Of a stretch of DNA of 64,000 nucleotides, positions 45,543 to 53,796 are shown one piece after another. The position numbers and the translations under genes were made by a program. Numbering within the stretch: the first letter of the stretch is position 1; each line of letters starts with the position of its first letter. The DNA comes from Mucilaginibacter xinganensis (GTDB lineage Bacteria > Bacteroidota > Bacteroidia > Sphingobacteriales > Sphingobacteriaceae). The stretch is from the NCBI RefSeq assembly GCF_002257585.1, contig NZ_CP022743.1, positions 5,237,340-5,301,339 on the forward strand. Reading direction: 5' to 3'. The notes beneath the pieces were generated by a model, which saw nothing but the letters and a program-made list of their open reading frames with translations, ran no database searches and had not been told where the DNA came from.

Positions 45543-47978
45543 TCAGCGCTTTTTGAACCAACGCATAATATCCCACCATTTATTTTCACTTTTATCTATA
45601 TAATACCCGGAGCTTTCATACCCGGTATAATCAGAGTAATAGTAGTACTTTGATCCGTAATTATCACCTGTAAATTTGGTGGTATAAAACCTGGAGTGCA
45701 GCAAATCCTGTGCAAATGCATTCAACACTATTACAGTATTGTCCAAATGATACTCTTGGGCTATTCGTTGCGGAACTGTAGCTGCATAGAATTTGGATTT
45801 TCCCGACCGGATCACGAATAAGTTAACGTCACTAACTCTTATTAAAGGGATCGCGTCTGATACCAAACCAATCGGCGCGGTATCAATCATAACGACATCG
45901 TATCGTTTTTTTAACTCTTCTATCAATAGCCCCATTCTTTTTGAATGCAATAATTCCGAGGGATTTGGCGGGACCGGTCCCGATATGATAAAATCAAGGT
46001 TTTCCTGGTTTGAATGAGAAATAATATCGTCAACGTTACATTGATTGGCAAGGTAACTACTCAATCCAATGTCATTAGGTACATGGAACGTTTTATGCAG
46101 TTTAGAACGCCTTAAATCTGCCGCTATCAATATCACCTTTTTATCAATGAGTGACAAAGTACTTGAAAGATTAACAGCCACAAACGATTTCCCTTCCCCC
46201 GCAACTTCCGATGTGATACAAATTACCTTGCTTATTTTATCGGTAGCCAGGAAACTTAAGTTGGTACGCACAGACCGCACCGATTCTGCAAAAATGGATT
46301 TTGGTTTACTAATGGCCAGTATCTGGGTGCTGTATTCATCAATTTCTTCCGGAAATTTTCTTATCACTCCTATTATTGGAATGGTGGTAAGGCTTTCAAT
46401 GGTCTCTTTATCGTAAATAAATGGATTCAATATTCTTATCAGTACAATCAACCCAAACCCTATTGCCAGGCCAAAGATTTGTGCTGAACGCTCAACGCCG
46501 CGCTCGTCAGGCGAAACCGGGCTGTAATTTGGCTGCGCAAAATCAATAATAGTAGCTCCCGGCAATATCCCTGCACTATTTATCTGCGCATCTAATTTCT
46601 TTTCGGAAAGAAAGGAATAAACTTTATCATTAATATCAAAATCGCGCTTCAAAGCCACCATATCCCGTTCAGCCGACGGCAGTTCTGATATTTGTTGGTT
46701 AATAGGTCCAAGCTCGCTTTGTATATATTTTAATTTGTTTTCTATTAAAACGTGTGTGGCATTAATGCTGTTTAAAATATTGTTTTTTACCTGCAAAATC
46801 TGCTGATCCAGGTCCTGGATAGTCTGGGAGTTTTTGGTAAAAGTTTTTAATGCGTTTTTTTTGTCGTTAATAAGTACATTAAGACTGGTTATAGCTTCGC
46901 TTAGTTGTTGATGTTCAACACCACCTATGCTAAAGTTAGGAAGCAAATTATCATTAGCTTTAATTACTTCCTGTTTAAGCTGATCAATAGCCAGTTCATC
47001 TATCTTTAACAAGGAACTTTGAGACTCAAGGTCAGTTGCCTTACTTAAGGCCCTGGTGGATGCTGTGGACACATCCATTATCTTTTTTTTATTTTGATAA
47101 TCCTTTATGGAGTTATCCGATCCCTTAAGTTCATTTGACAAAAAATCAAGTTGTTTGTCAATAAATTTGATCATTTGTGAAGCCGATTGTGTCCGCTGGT
47201 TTCTGTCGTAGTTCAAATACTCTTTCATCACCGCATTCAAAGCATCGGCAGCAAACTGGGGGTTTGAATCCACTTCCTGCAGTGAGATGATATTTGAATT
47301 CCTGGCAGTTTCAGCAGTATGCAGCCCGCCCCTTACCCTTCCAACAAATTCCTCGGGCGAGTTTAGTTTAAATAAAAACATTGCTGTTTTTGGAAGGAAG
47401 CCCGGATATTTAATGCTAAAAGCTGTTGGGCCAATCGAAAACGGCGTATTATAGTTATACGTATTCTTTATATCTTTTCCTGAAACCTTGTAACTTATGC
47501 TAAAAGAACTGCTGTTAATTGGCCTGTAAGTAACCATATCATGAAAAAAATTCAAACTATCAAACTTTATCAGTTCAATAGCCAGCGGCTTTTGCGGATA
47601 TAACTCATTGGTACGGTTCAGCACACGCCCAACCACATAAAAACTAATCCTGTAATCCAAATGCTTTATAGCGTTAAGCAAAAGCGCGGTACTTTGCAAC
47701 ACTATTGTTTCACTTTGAATTTTAGATACGTTCCCCCGGTCATTGGCCCCCGGTACACTTATCAGGTCAGATATTTCCGATTTTTTTTCTTCAAACTTCA
47801 GCGTTGCACCCGTTGCATAAGTTTTAGGTGTGTACCATAAGTACACATTGGCTATAATAAGGCAAACGGTAAGCGATCCAACAATCCAATACCAACGGCT
47901 TAAAATTATTTTAACTATCTTAAGATAATCTATCTCCTGGCTGGGTAGCTTTGGCTGCGTTTTACTTATTTCTTCCAT
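45543..47978 (-). CDS. wzc: Wzc-like polysaccharide co-polymerase with BY-kinase domain
   Basis: This 811-residue inner-membrane protein has a Wzz domain flanked by helices (VGSLTVCLIIANVYLWY near residue 35; LAIGFGLIVLIRIL near 505), a long periplasmic coiled-coil region (residues about 250-440) and a cytoplasmic tyrosine kinase. The kinase shows Walker A VAGEGKS near residue 592-598, Walker A' LIAADLRRSKL and Walker B VVMIDTAP near 695. The C-terminus has a tyrosine cluster (KYYYYSDYTGYESSGYY) for autophosphorylation. It would control chain length and drive export together with the Wza-like lipoprotein immediately upstream. Confidence 0.95.
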   Translation of the reverse strand: MEEISKTQPKLPSQEIDYLKIVKIILSRWYWIVGSLTVCLIIANVYLWYTPKTYATGATLKFEEKKSEISDLISVPGANDRGNVSKIQSETIVLQSTALLLNAIKHLDYRISFYVVGRVLNRTNELYPQKPLAIELIKFDSLNFFHDMVTYRPINSSSFSISYKVSGKDIKNTYNYNTPFSIGPTAFSIKYPGFLPKTAMFLFKLNSPEEFVGRVRGGLHTAETARNSNIISLQEVDSNPQFAADALNAVMKEYLNYDRNQRTQSASQMIKFIDKQLDFLSNELKGSDNSIKDYQNKKKIMDVSTASTRALSKATDLESQSSLLKIDELAIDQLKQEVIKANDNLLPNFSIGGVEHQQLSEAITSLNVLINDKKNALKTFTKNSQTIQDLDQQILQVKNNILNSINATHVLIENKLKYIQSELGPINQQISELPSAERDMVALKRDFDINDKVYSFLSEKKLDAQINSAGILPGATIIDFAQPNYSPVSPDERGVERSAQIFGLAIGFGLIVLIRILNPFIYDKETIESLTTIPIIGVIRKFPEEIDEYSTQILAISKPKSIFAESVRSVRTNLSFLATDKISKVICITSEVAGEGKSFVAVNLSSTLSLIDKKVILIAADLRRSKLHKTFHVPNDIGLSSYLANQCNVDDIISHSNQENLDFIISGPVPPNPSELLHSKRMGLLIEELKKRYDVVMIDTAPIGLVSDAIPLIRVSDVNLFVIRSGKSKFYAATVPQRIAQEYHLDNTVIVLNAFAQDLLHSRFYTTKFTGDNYGSKYYYYSDYTGYESSGYYIDKSENKWWDIMRWFKKR

Positions 47979-48773
47979 TTAATGACGAATAAGCGTAAAA
48001 ATAATTAACGCCGTATTAAATAAAAGCAATGCCGGCTGAAAAATGGTAGTTGTAAAACTTTGGTAGTTATCGTTGCGTGTTGCCCGTTTATTTTGTGCGA
48101 TATAAATTATATCACCATTTTGAAGTATTGTTTTCGGGTCATTAACTGATTGTATATTCCCCAAATCAACTACAATAACCTTTGGATTCTTTTTTGTACC
48201 CCTGATAATCTTAATATTGGTTTCGTCAGCTTTTTCGGTAATTCCTCCTGCAGCGCCAATCATTTCAATTAGCGAAGTGTGATCTTTTATTAACGGAAAA
48301 TTCCCCTGGCCCCTTATTTCGCCAAGCATGGTCACTTTTAAACTAACAATCTTAAGTTCAATTATGGGGTTAACTAGCACATTTTTACGATAGGCCTCTT
48401 CTACAAGCTTTTGAGCTTCGATGCGGGTGTAACCGGCAACTTTTATCCGCCCTATGGCAGGCAATATAACAGTACCGTCATCATCAACCTTAAAATCCTG
48501 TTCAGAAGTGGACGCAGCGCCACTCGCTAACACGCTGGTATTAAGGGCCGGGCTGGGGTTATTATTAACAAGTAGTTTGGTATCCTGAAGGTTTCTAACC
48601 TGTAAAACATCCTGGGCTTTTATTTTATATTCAGCAACAGTATCAGTATTTTGATAAGAGCTGTCTGACAATGCGTTTTTCTGCTGGAAAAGAACCTGGT
48701 ACTGACGTGTTGAACAGGAAGTACAAATTAAAAACAACCCAAGAAGTAAATAAAAATAAATTTTATAACCCAT
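47979..48773 (-). CDS. Wza-like outer-membrane polysaccharide export lipoprotein
   Basis: This 264-residue protein has a lipoprotein signal (LLGLFLICTSCS; Cys20 as the lipidation site). It has a poly-export domain (EYKIKAQDVLQVRNL; GTVILPAIGRIKVAGYTRIEA) and an SLBB-like part (VTMLGEIRGQGNFPL near residue 155). A C-terminal hydrophobic segment (ALLLFNTALIIFTLI) is typical of Bacteroidota members. It would form the outer-membrane channel with Wzc. It is the first gene of the minus-strand cluster, and its stop is directly followed by the wzc start. Confidence 0.93.
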   Translation of the reverse strand: MGYKIYFYLLLGLFLICTSCSTRQYQVLFQQKNALSDSSYQNTDTVAEYKIKAQDVLQVRNLQDTKLLVNNNPSPALNTSVLASGAASTSEQDFKVDDDGTVILPAIGRIKVAGYTRIEAQKLVEEAYRKNVLVNPIIELKIVSLKVTMLGEIRGQGNFPLIKDHTSLIEMIGAAGGITEKADETNIKIIRGTKKNPKVIVVDLGNIQSVNDPKTILQNGDIIYIAQNKRATRNDNYQSFTTTIFQPALLLFNTALIIFTLIRH

Positions 48774-48814
48774 ACACTCACCTTTAAACTAATTGTTTGA
48801 TTAGGGATCAGCTT

Positions 48815-48822
48815 CAAATTTA
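48815..48822 (-). promoter_or_regulatory. Possible -7 box for the polysaccharide cluster
   Basis: On the minus strand the sequence reads TAAATTTG, an exact fit to TAnnTTTG, 42 bases before the Wza-like ATG. It lies back to back, two bases apart, with a plus-strand box at 48825-48832. No clear -33 TTTG is seen at normal spacing. Confidence 0.45.
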
Positions 48823-48824
48823 CA

Positions 48825-48832
48825 TATTTTTG
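48825..48832 (+). promoter_or_regulatory. Possible -7 box for the divergent GT2 gene
   Basis: TATTTTTG fits TAnnTTTG and ends 22 bases before the GTG start at 48855. A TTTG at 48796-48799 lies 25 bases upstream, slightly far for a -33 element. Confidence 0.45.
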
Positions 48833-48854
48833 CGACTTAAATAGATTTTCCTTA

Positions 48855-49601
48855 GTGCAGGACTTAAAAATTTCATTAATCACAGTTTCCTTTAATGCAG
48901 AAAGCACTATAAGTTATTGCATCGAATCTATTTTAAGGCAAAAGTACCCTAATCTGGAGTATATAATTATCGATGGAGGATCAACTGACGGTACCGTCCG
49001 GGTGATTGAAAAATATAAGCACCATTTAAGCCTTTTTATTTCAGAACCCGACAAAGGTATTTATGACGCGATGAATAAAGGCATAACACTGGCAACAGGC
49101 GATGTGGTAGGTTTACTTAACGCAGATGATTTTTTTGCTGATGACACTGTTCTGAATGCAATTGCCGACGCCTTTAAAAAAAACGATATCGATGCGCTTT
49201 ATGGCGATCTGAATTACATAAATAAAGCCGGCCGAGTGATCAGAAAATGGCGGGCTGGCGAATTTACTTCCAAAAGCTTTAACCTTGGGTGGATGCCTCC
49301 ACATCCTACTTTGTATTGCAAACGCAGTTTATTTGAAAAACTAGGGTTGTATAGTTTAAATTATGGCACCGCCGCTGATTATGAATTAATGCTCAGATAC
49401 CTGTATATCAACAAATTAAAATCATACTATATAAAAAAAGTAATGATTAATATGAAAACGGGTGGAAAAAGCAACAAAAATTTAAACAACCGCGTAAAAG
49501 GATTATTCTTTGATTTAAAAGCAATGAGGACTAACGGGATTTTGCTTCCGGTTTTAACACTAATAATTAAACCTTTACGCAAAATCATGCAATACTTTTA
49601 A
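48855..49601 (+). CDS. GT2 glycosyltransferase (WcaA-like)
   Basis: This 248-residue GT-A enzyme begins KISLITVSFNAESTISYCIE and has IIDGGSTDGT, SEPDKGIYDAMNKGITLATG and GLLNADDFFADDTV, a block order typical of colanic-acid WcaA/PGL-type GT2 enzymes. The start is GTG at 48855. It is divergent from the main cluster and precedes the polyprenyl-phosphate transferase, so it may add the second sugar after the priming step; that is inference. Confidence 0.9.
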   Translation: MQDLKISLITVSFNAESTISYCIESILRQKYPNLEYIIIDGGSTDGTVRVIEKYKHHLSLFISEPDKGIYDAMNKGITLATGDVVGLLNADDFFADDTVLNAIADAFKKNDIDALYGDLNYINKAGRVIRKWRAGEFTSKSFNLGWMPPHPTLYCKRSLFEKLGLYSLNYGTAADYELMLRYLYINKLKSYYIKKVMINMKTGGKSNKNLNNRVKGLFFDLKAMRTNGILLPVLTLIIKPLRKIMQYF

Positions 49602-49631
49602 CTCAGATAAAATTAGTGTTGAAATGTTAAT

Positions 49632-49681
49632 AATTAGTAGTAGAAATAAAAAACAATTATCATTTATTTGCACTACTAATT
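49632..49681. repeat. 10-bp inverted repeat upstream of the WecA-like gene
   Basis: AATTAGTAGT (49632-49641) and ACTACTAATT (49672-49681) are exact reverse complements separated by 30 bases. Allowing a 3-base gap, they extend outward as GTTAAT/TTAAC. The site ends 27 bases before the WecA-like ATG and could be an operator or a leader stem. Confidence 0.4.
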
Positions 49682-49708
49682 AACTTTTGAGTTTAGCGGA
49701 ATTAAAAA

Positions 49709-50812
49709 ATGATGGAGTTTTTACATAACTACACGTATATATATTATGTTTTCATCATTGCAGTTTCTACAATTATCACCACTTTCGCTATTCCTTCAAT
49801 TTTACACGTAGCACGCTTTCGCCATTTATACGACGACCTTGGCCATTTCAGGAAAGAACATGATCACGGCATACCCAGGCTAGGCGGCGTAGCCATTTTT
49901 GTTGGCTTTACAATAACGTCACTGCTGTTCTGCATGACGGATAAGTCATTACCGATAAACTATTTACTTACCGCCTGCATTATCTTATTTGCAATGGGCC
50001 TTAAAGATGATCTGTCGGGCGTAAACTCCAATACAAAATTTGTTATTCAATTTGTTGTTTGTGCTATCCTGGTAATCCTTGGCAACATTCGATTAACCGG
50101 AATGTACGGCGTATTTGGCATCTATGAACTCCCTTATGTTATCAGTGCCGGCTTATCCATCTTATTAATTTTACTTGTTGTGAATGCCTTTAATTTAATT
50201 GATGGGATTGACGGGCTTGCGGCTACAACAGGAATTATTGCTAACGGAGCATTTGCAATTTTGTTTATCTACATAAAGCAATATGAACTGGCTGCTGTTT
50301 CATTTGCAATGGCGGGGTCAATATTGGGCTTTTTACGGTTTAATTTAACGCCTGCAAAAATATTTATGGGCGATACCGGCTCTTTGCTTATTGGGTTAAT
50401 ATCTGCAGTAATGGCATTGAAGTTTATCGAAGTAAATATGCAACCTACAGGTAAACTACAGCAATTGCCCGAAGCCCCGGCAATAACAATTGCTATACTT
50501 ATAGGCCCTATTTTTGATACCATCCGTGTATTTGTGATCCGAATTGTTAACGGTGGTTCGCCGTTCGTTGCCGATCGGAACCATATACATCACCGGATGT
50601 TAAAACTGGGACTAAACCATTTACAAACCACGCTTATTTTAACCGGTGCCAATATATTAACCATTTTTATAATATTATTATTAAAAGACTACAGCAACTC
50701 TTTTCTTATCGTTTTAATTGTGTTAATGTCATTGGCGTTCAACTGGGTAATAACCTTTTTTATCCGCTCCAAAGAGCGCGAGGGCCTGGCCTTCCGTAAT
50801 TTGTTCATTTAA
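49709..50812 (+). CDS. WecA/MraY-type undecaprenyl-phosphate sugar-1-phosphate transferase
   Basis: This 367-residue polytopic protein transfers a HexNAc-1-phosphate from a UDP-sugar to undecaprenyl phosphate, the priming step for O-antigen-like glycans. It has GIPRLGGVAIFVGF near residue 52, the Asp pair MGLKDDLSGVN near 96-106, NAFNLIDGIDGLAAT near 160 and FMGDTGSLLIG near 219; the late HIHHRMLKLG (HIHH loop) is the usual C-terminal motif. About ten helices are visible. It is the only priming transferase in the window, and no WcaJ/WbaP-type enzyme was found. Confidence 0.93.
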   Translation: MMEFLHNYTYIYYVFIIAVSTIITTFAIPSILHVARFRHLYDDLGHFRKEHDHGIPRLGGVAIFVGFTITSLLFCMTDKSLPINYLLTACIILFAMGLKDDLSGVNSNTKFVIQFVVCAILVILGNIRLTGMYGVFGIYELPYVISAGLSILLILLVVNAFNLIDGIDGLAATTGIIANGAFAILFIYIKQYELAAVSFAMAGSILGFLRFNLTPAKIFMGDTGSLLIGLISAVMALKFIEVNMQPTGKLQQLPEAPAITIAILIGPIFDTIRVFVIRIVNGGSPFVADRNHIHHRMLKLGLNHLQTTLILTGANILTIFIILLLKDYSNSFLIVLIVLMSLAFNWVITFFIRSKEREGLAFRNLFI

Positions 50813-50871
50813 TCCGTTTCATCCTGTTAACCTACTTCCCGTTTTTTGTCAGGCCGCATTCATAATAGATT

Positions 50872-50889
50872 GGAAGGATATTACCTTCC
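50872..50889. promoter_or_regulatory. Palindrome GGAAGG-N6-CCTTCC upstream of gapdh
   Basis: Two 6-base arms, GGAAGG (50872-50877) and CCTTCC (50884-50889), lie just upstream of the likely -7 box at 50901. They could be an operator or activator site for glycolytic control. Confidence 0.35.
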
Positions 50890-50900
50890 TTAATTTTAGT

Positions 50901-50908
50901 TAAATTTG
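50901..50908 (+). promoter_or_regulatory. Possible -7 box for gapdh
   Basis: TAAATTTG fits TAnnTTTG and ends 20 bases before the ATG. A TTG occurs at 50870-50872, farther away than the usual -33 spacing. Confidence 0.42.
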
Positions 50909-50928
50909 CCATCTTATATTTTACACAA

Positions 50929-51942
50929 ATGAGGATTGCAATAAACGGGTTTGGGCGTATCGGGCGTATTTTTTTAAGAAACATTTTAATAATGCCCCAG
51001 GTAACAGTTGTTGCTGTTAACGATCTGACGGACACTAAAACACTCGCTCACCTTTTTAAATACGATTCTGTACATCGCGGCTTTAAAGGTAGCGTAACCT
51101 ATGACGACAACCACTTATACATCAATAATTTAGCTATAAAAGTTATCGCCGAGCCCAAGCCCTCAGCATTGCCCTGGGAGCAGTTTAATATCGATCTTGT
51201 AATTGAATCAACGGGTAAGTTCACGTCTAAAGAGGGCGCTGAACAACATTTGAAGGCTGGCGCAAAACAGGTTATTATTTCTGCGCCCGGTACTGATAAA
51301 TCAATCCCAACGGTGGTACTTGGCGTAAACGATGGCCTGGTTAACCTGCAGGCGCCTATCCTTTCTAACGCTTCGTGCACCACCAACAACGTGGCTGCGA
51401 TGGTTAAAATACTTGATGAGAACTGGGGTATTATTGACGGCTATATAACCACTGTGCATTCTATGACCGGAGATCAAAACCTGCACGATGCGCCACATAA
51501 GGATTTGCGCAGGGCAAGAGCGGCATCAGCGTCAATTATCCCAACAACTACAGGTGCCGCCAAAGCAATTACCGCAATATTCCCCCACCTCGAGGGGCGA
51601 CTTGGTGGCGCAGGAATTAGGGTGCCTGTATTAAATGGCTCACTAACAGATTTTACCTGCAGCCTAAAAAAACAGCCCACCGTTGAAGCTATTAACCTGG
51701 CTTTTAAAAACGCCGCCAACGGGCCTATGAAAAATGTGCTTGAATATACAGAAGACCCTATCGTATCGACCGATATATTGGAAAATACCCATAGCTGTAT
51801 ATTTGACGCCCAACTTACCTCAATTGTTGGCGGACTGGTAAAGGTTGTGGGCTGGTATGACAATGAGATGGGCTATTCTGCCCGCCTTGCAGACCTGGTA
51901 AAAAAAATCAGCGATATTAAACAGGCTGGTCTTCCAATTTAA
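50929..51942 (+). CDS. gap: Glyceraldehyde-3-phosphate dehydrogenase, type I
   Basis: This 337-residue enzyme oxidises glyceraldehyde 3-phosphate to 1,3-bisphosphoglycerate with NAD+ in glycolysis. The NAD-binding start is INGFGRIGRIFLRN. SNASCTTNN carries the catalytic Cys150, HSMTGDQ has the partner His, and the late GWYDNEMGYSARL is the standard C-terminal motif. Two TTN residues are followed by N instead of the more common C, still allowed in the family. Its stop codon overlaps the stop of the convergent GT11 gene. pgk, the next glycolytic enzyme, is 2.5 kb away. Confidence 0.96.
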   Translation: MRIAINGFGRIGRIFLRNILIMPQVTVVAVNDLTDTKTLAHLFKYDSVHRGFKGSVTYDDNHLYINNLAIKVIAEPKPSALPWEQFNIDLVIESTGKFTSKEGAEQHLKAGAKQVIISAPGTDKSIPTVVLGVNDGLVNLQAPILSNASCTTNNVAAMVKILDENWGIIDGYITTVHSMTGDQNLHDAPHKDLRRARAASASIIPTTTGAAKAITAIFPHLEGRLGGAGIRVPVLNGSLTDFTCSLKKQPTVEAINLAFKNAANGPMKNVLEYTEDPIVSTDILENTHSCIFDAQLTSIVGGLVKVVGWYDNEMGYSARLADLVKKISDIKQAGLPI

Positions 51943-52808
51943 AGCACAGGTACGGTAACCCAATTTGCAGGGTATATTTTAGCCGGGTAATCTTCACCCT
52001 TATTAAAGCCCAGGAAGTGCTTTGGACAATAAACGCTCTTGTTCTTTTTTTTGTTTAAATACGCCGCCCACCAGCTGAATGTACTGTTCGCTATCACACA
52101 AATATCAGCATTCATCATGAGCTGAAAATCAATAATCTCACTTTCTCCCGAAAAATATTTCGCTTCGAGATAATCAAATTCTTTACGAACAGCGGCCGTG
52201 TCGTCAGACATTATTACATAAAAATTTGCGGGCGTATGAATCTCACCGATTATCTGGTGATAATAGCTTAGCGGCAAAATCAGGCTTTCTTCGTTTTCTC
52301 CGGCTGCCTTATAATCCGTCATCCTGATATGAATAACAACAACGCTGGTGTGTTTTTTTAACCAGCTAAATTTTTCGGAGTACGCCTTTAAATATTTCCG
52401 TTTAATCGAAAACCTGTTTAATAAGCCGGCCGCGTAATCTTTAAAATAGCTTTCAGATTGAAAAAAGCCAAAATACAAAGTCCCGTTTTGAGCTTTATTT
52501 AAAACATCAGCCGGATCTTCACTCATGCTAACCATTAAATGCCGCGGTGTTAAAAGGTTACAAACCCTGTTATAAAACCCCCGCCTTAAATGATGGCTAA
52601 ACAATAATTTAAAGCCACGATGATTAAAGAAAACACGGTCAAGGCCGTAAAAAAAATTCATTTCAAGCTCAAAATACCTGTAGAGATCAATGGGAAGACC
52701 ATTTTTAACCAGGAAAAATGGGGTATTTAGCCTTTTATGTTGGTTGTATATAAATGCATACTGAAACAACTGATTTCCGAGGCCGCCGGATAGCACAATA
52801 GCAATCAT
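51939..52808 (-). CDS. GT11 alpha-1,2-fucosyltransferase-like
   Basis: This 289-residue protein begins IAIVLSGGLGNQLFQYAFIYN and has VVVIHIRMTDYKAAGE near residue 157 and ICVIANSTFSWWAAYLN near 240. Met in the HIRMTDY motif replaces the second Arg of the standard HxRRxDY, which may alter GDP-fucose binding. It is separated from the main cluster by three plus-strand genes. It ends convergently with gapdh, the two stop codons sharing bases 51940-51941. Confidence 0.9.
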   Translation of the reverse strand: MIAIVLSGGLGNQLFQYAFIYNQHKRLNTPFFLVKNGLPIDLYRYFELEMNFFYGLDRVFFNHRGFKLLFSHHLRRGFYNRVCNLLTPRHLMVSMSEDPADVLNKAQNGTLYFGFFQSESYFKDYAAGLLNRFSIKRKYLKAYSEKFSWLKKHTSVVVIHIRMTDYKAAGENEESLILPLSYYHQIIGEIHTPANFYVIMSDDTAAVRKEFDYLEAKYFSGESEIIDFQLMMNADICVIANSTFSWWAAYLNKKKNKSVYCPKHFLGFNKGEDYPAKIYPANWVTVPVL

Positions 52809-52958
52809 ATTTTTTAGAAGATCAAGGGCATCAATAACTATCCAGAATGAGGGTTTAATCAGCCCTTTATTAAATTAATATCAGTCTAAATTACTGATAT
52901 TATTTAACAATGTAACACCCGGTTAGCAGGGTAGCAATCTATTTATCGCTAAACTACC

Positions 52959-53591
52959 CTATTTGATATACTGTACATAAGCTACGGCGCTTACAGCCGG
53001 GTAATTTTTTTGATTGTAATAGGTAAATGATGAAAAGGTCAACATGTCTCCGGTTTTACCCAGTAACAGGTTTTGCTGGTCAACAGCCAACTGCGCCACA
53101 CCGTATTCTTTTGAAAATGTTATTAAACGATGAACATTTATCTTAACCATCTTTATACCATTTACAACGGTATCTGTTATTGACTTAAATTTCACGTTAT
53201 TTAAATTATCGTCAACGTAATTAAACGTTAATTGTCCCTCCGCATTCTCCGTTCTGAAATCAAATGCGCCAAGGGCTGACTGTTTAAAATCCTCCTTTAA
53301 ATGAATAGCCGATGTTTTATGATATCCTTCCGCAGTTAAAAACAGGTTAACATCTTCGTCATATGCGAGTGATAATTTCTTGCCGGATACACTGGTTTTA
53401 ACTTTTTGAGCATAAACTACAAAAGTTACCATGTGTACCGAATCATCCTTACCCTGCGTCTTTGTGGTATCTTTAATTGGAGTTGATGGATTACCGTCCG
53501 TTTTGGCTGGGTCGGTTGGCTTAATATCAGTTTGCTTGCCGCATCCCCAAACAACTACGCAAAGTAAAATTATTGAAACTAATGATTTCAT
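52959..53591 (-). CDS. Putative lipoprotein of unknown function
   Basis: This 210-residue protein has a signal sequence MKSLVSIILLCVVVWGC with a lipobox-like end (VWGC, Cys17). It continues with a Pro/Asp/Thr/Lys-rich linker of about 30 residues and a beta-rich body. I recognise no family. The linker and beta-rich remainder are common in Bacteroidota outer-membrane lipoproteins. The gap before it (53592-53796) also contains the plus-strand promoter of the GNAT gene. Confidence 0.75.
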   Translation of the reverse strand: MKSLVSIILLCVVVWGCGKQTDIKPTDPAKTDGNPSTPIKDTTKTQGKDDSVHMVTFVVYAQKVKTSVSGKKLSLAYDEDVNLFLTAEGYHKTSAIHLKEDFKQSALGAFDFRTENAEGQLTFNYVDDNLNNVKFKSITDTVVNGIKMVKINVHRLITFSKEYGVAQLAVDQQNLLLGKTGDMLTFSSFTYYNQKNYPAVSAVAYVQYIK

Positions 53592-53740
53592 GATAAAACT
53601 TAATATCTAACACTAACATATCATGCAATAGTTGTGCTATTTTTACGGTATTTGTTAAAAGCCATAACTACAAGCGGGAAACCCGTTTAAATGTGAGTTA
53701 AAACATATTAAACAATGTTATTATACGGAGAAAACACAAA

Positions 53741-53748
53741 TAAGTTTG
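53741..53748 (+). promoter_or_regulatory. Possible -7 box for the GNAT gene
   Basis: TAAGTTTG fits TAnnTTTG and ends 48 bases before the ATG. No strong -33 element is seen. Confidence 0.4.
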
Positions 53749-53796
53749 GGGAAAAAATGCCCGGTTTTATGGCGCTGAACTATAGAAAATTAAACA

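Noticed and set aside
47979..48030. C-terminal hydrophobic tail of the Wza-like protein as an exosortase sorting signal
   Set aside because: The helix is followed by only RH, lacks a conserved motif ahead of it, and is typical of Bacteroidota Wza proteins.
52928..52960. Inverted repeat AGGGTAG/CTACCCT at the end of the lipoprotein gene as a terminator
   Set aside because: The arms are only 7 bp with a 19-base spacer and there is no T-run in the minus direction; too weak to list.
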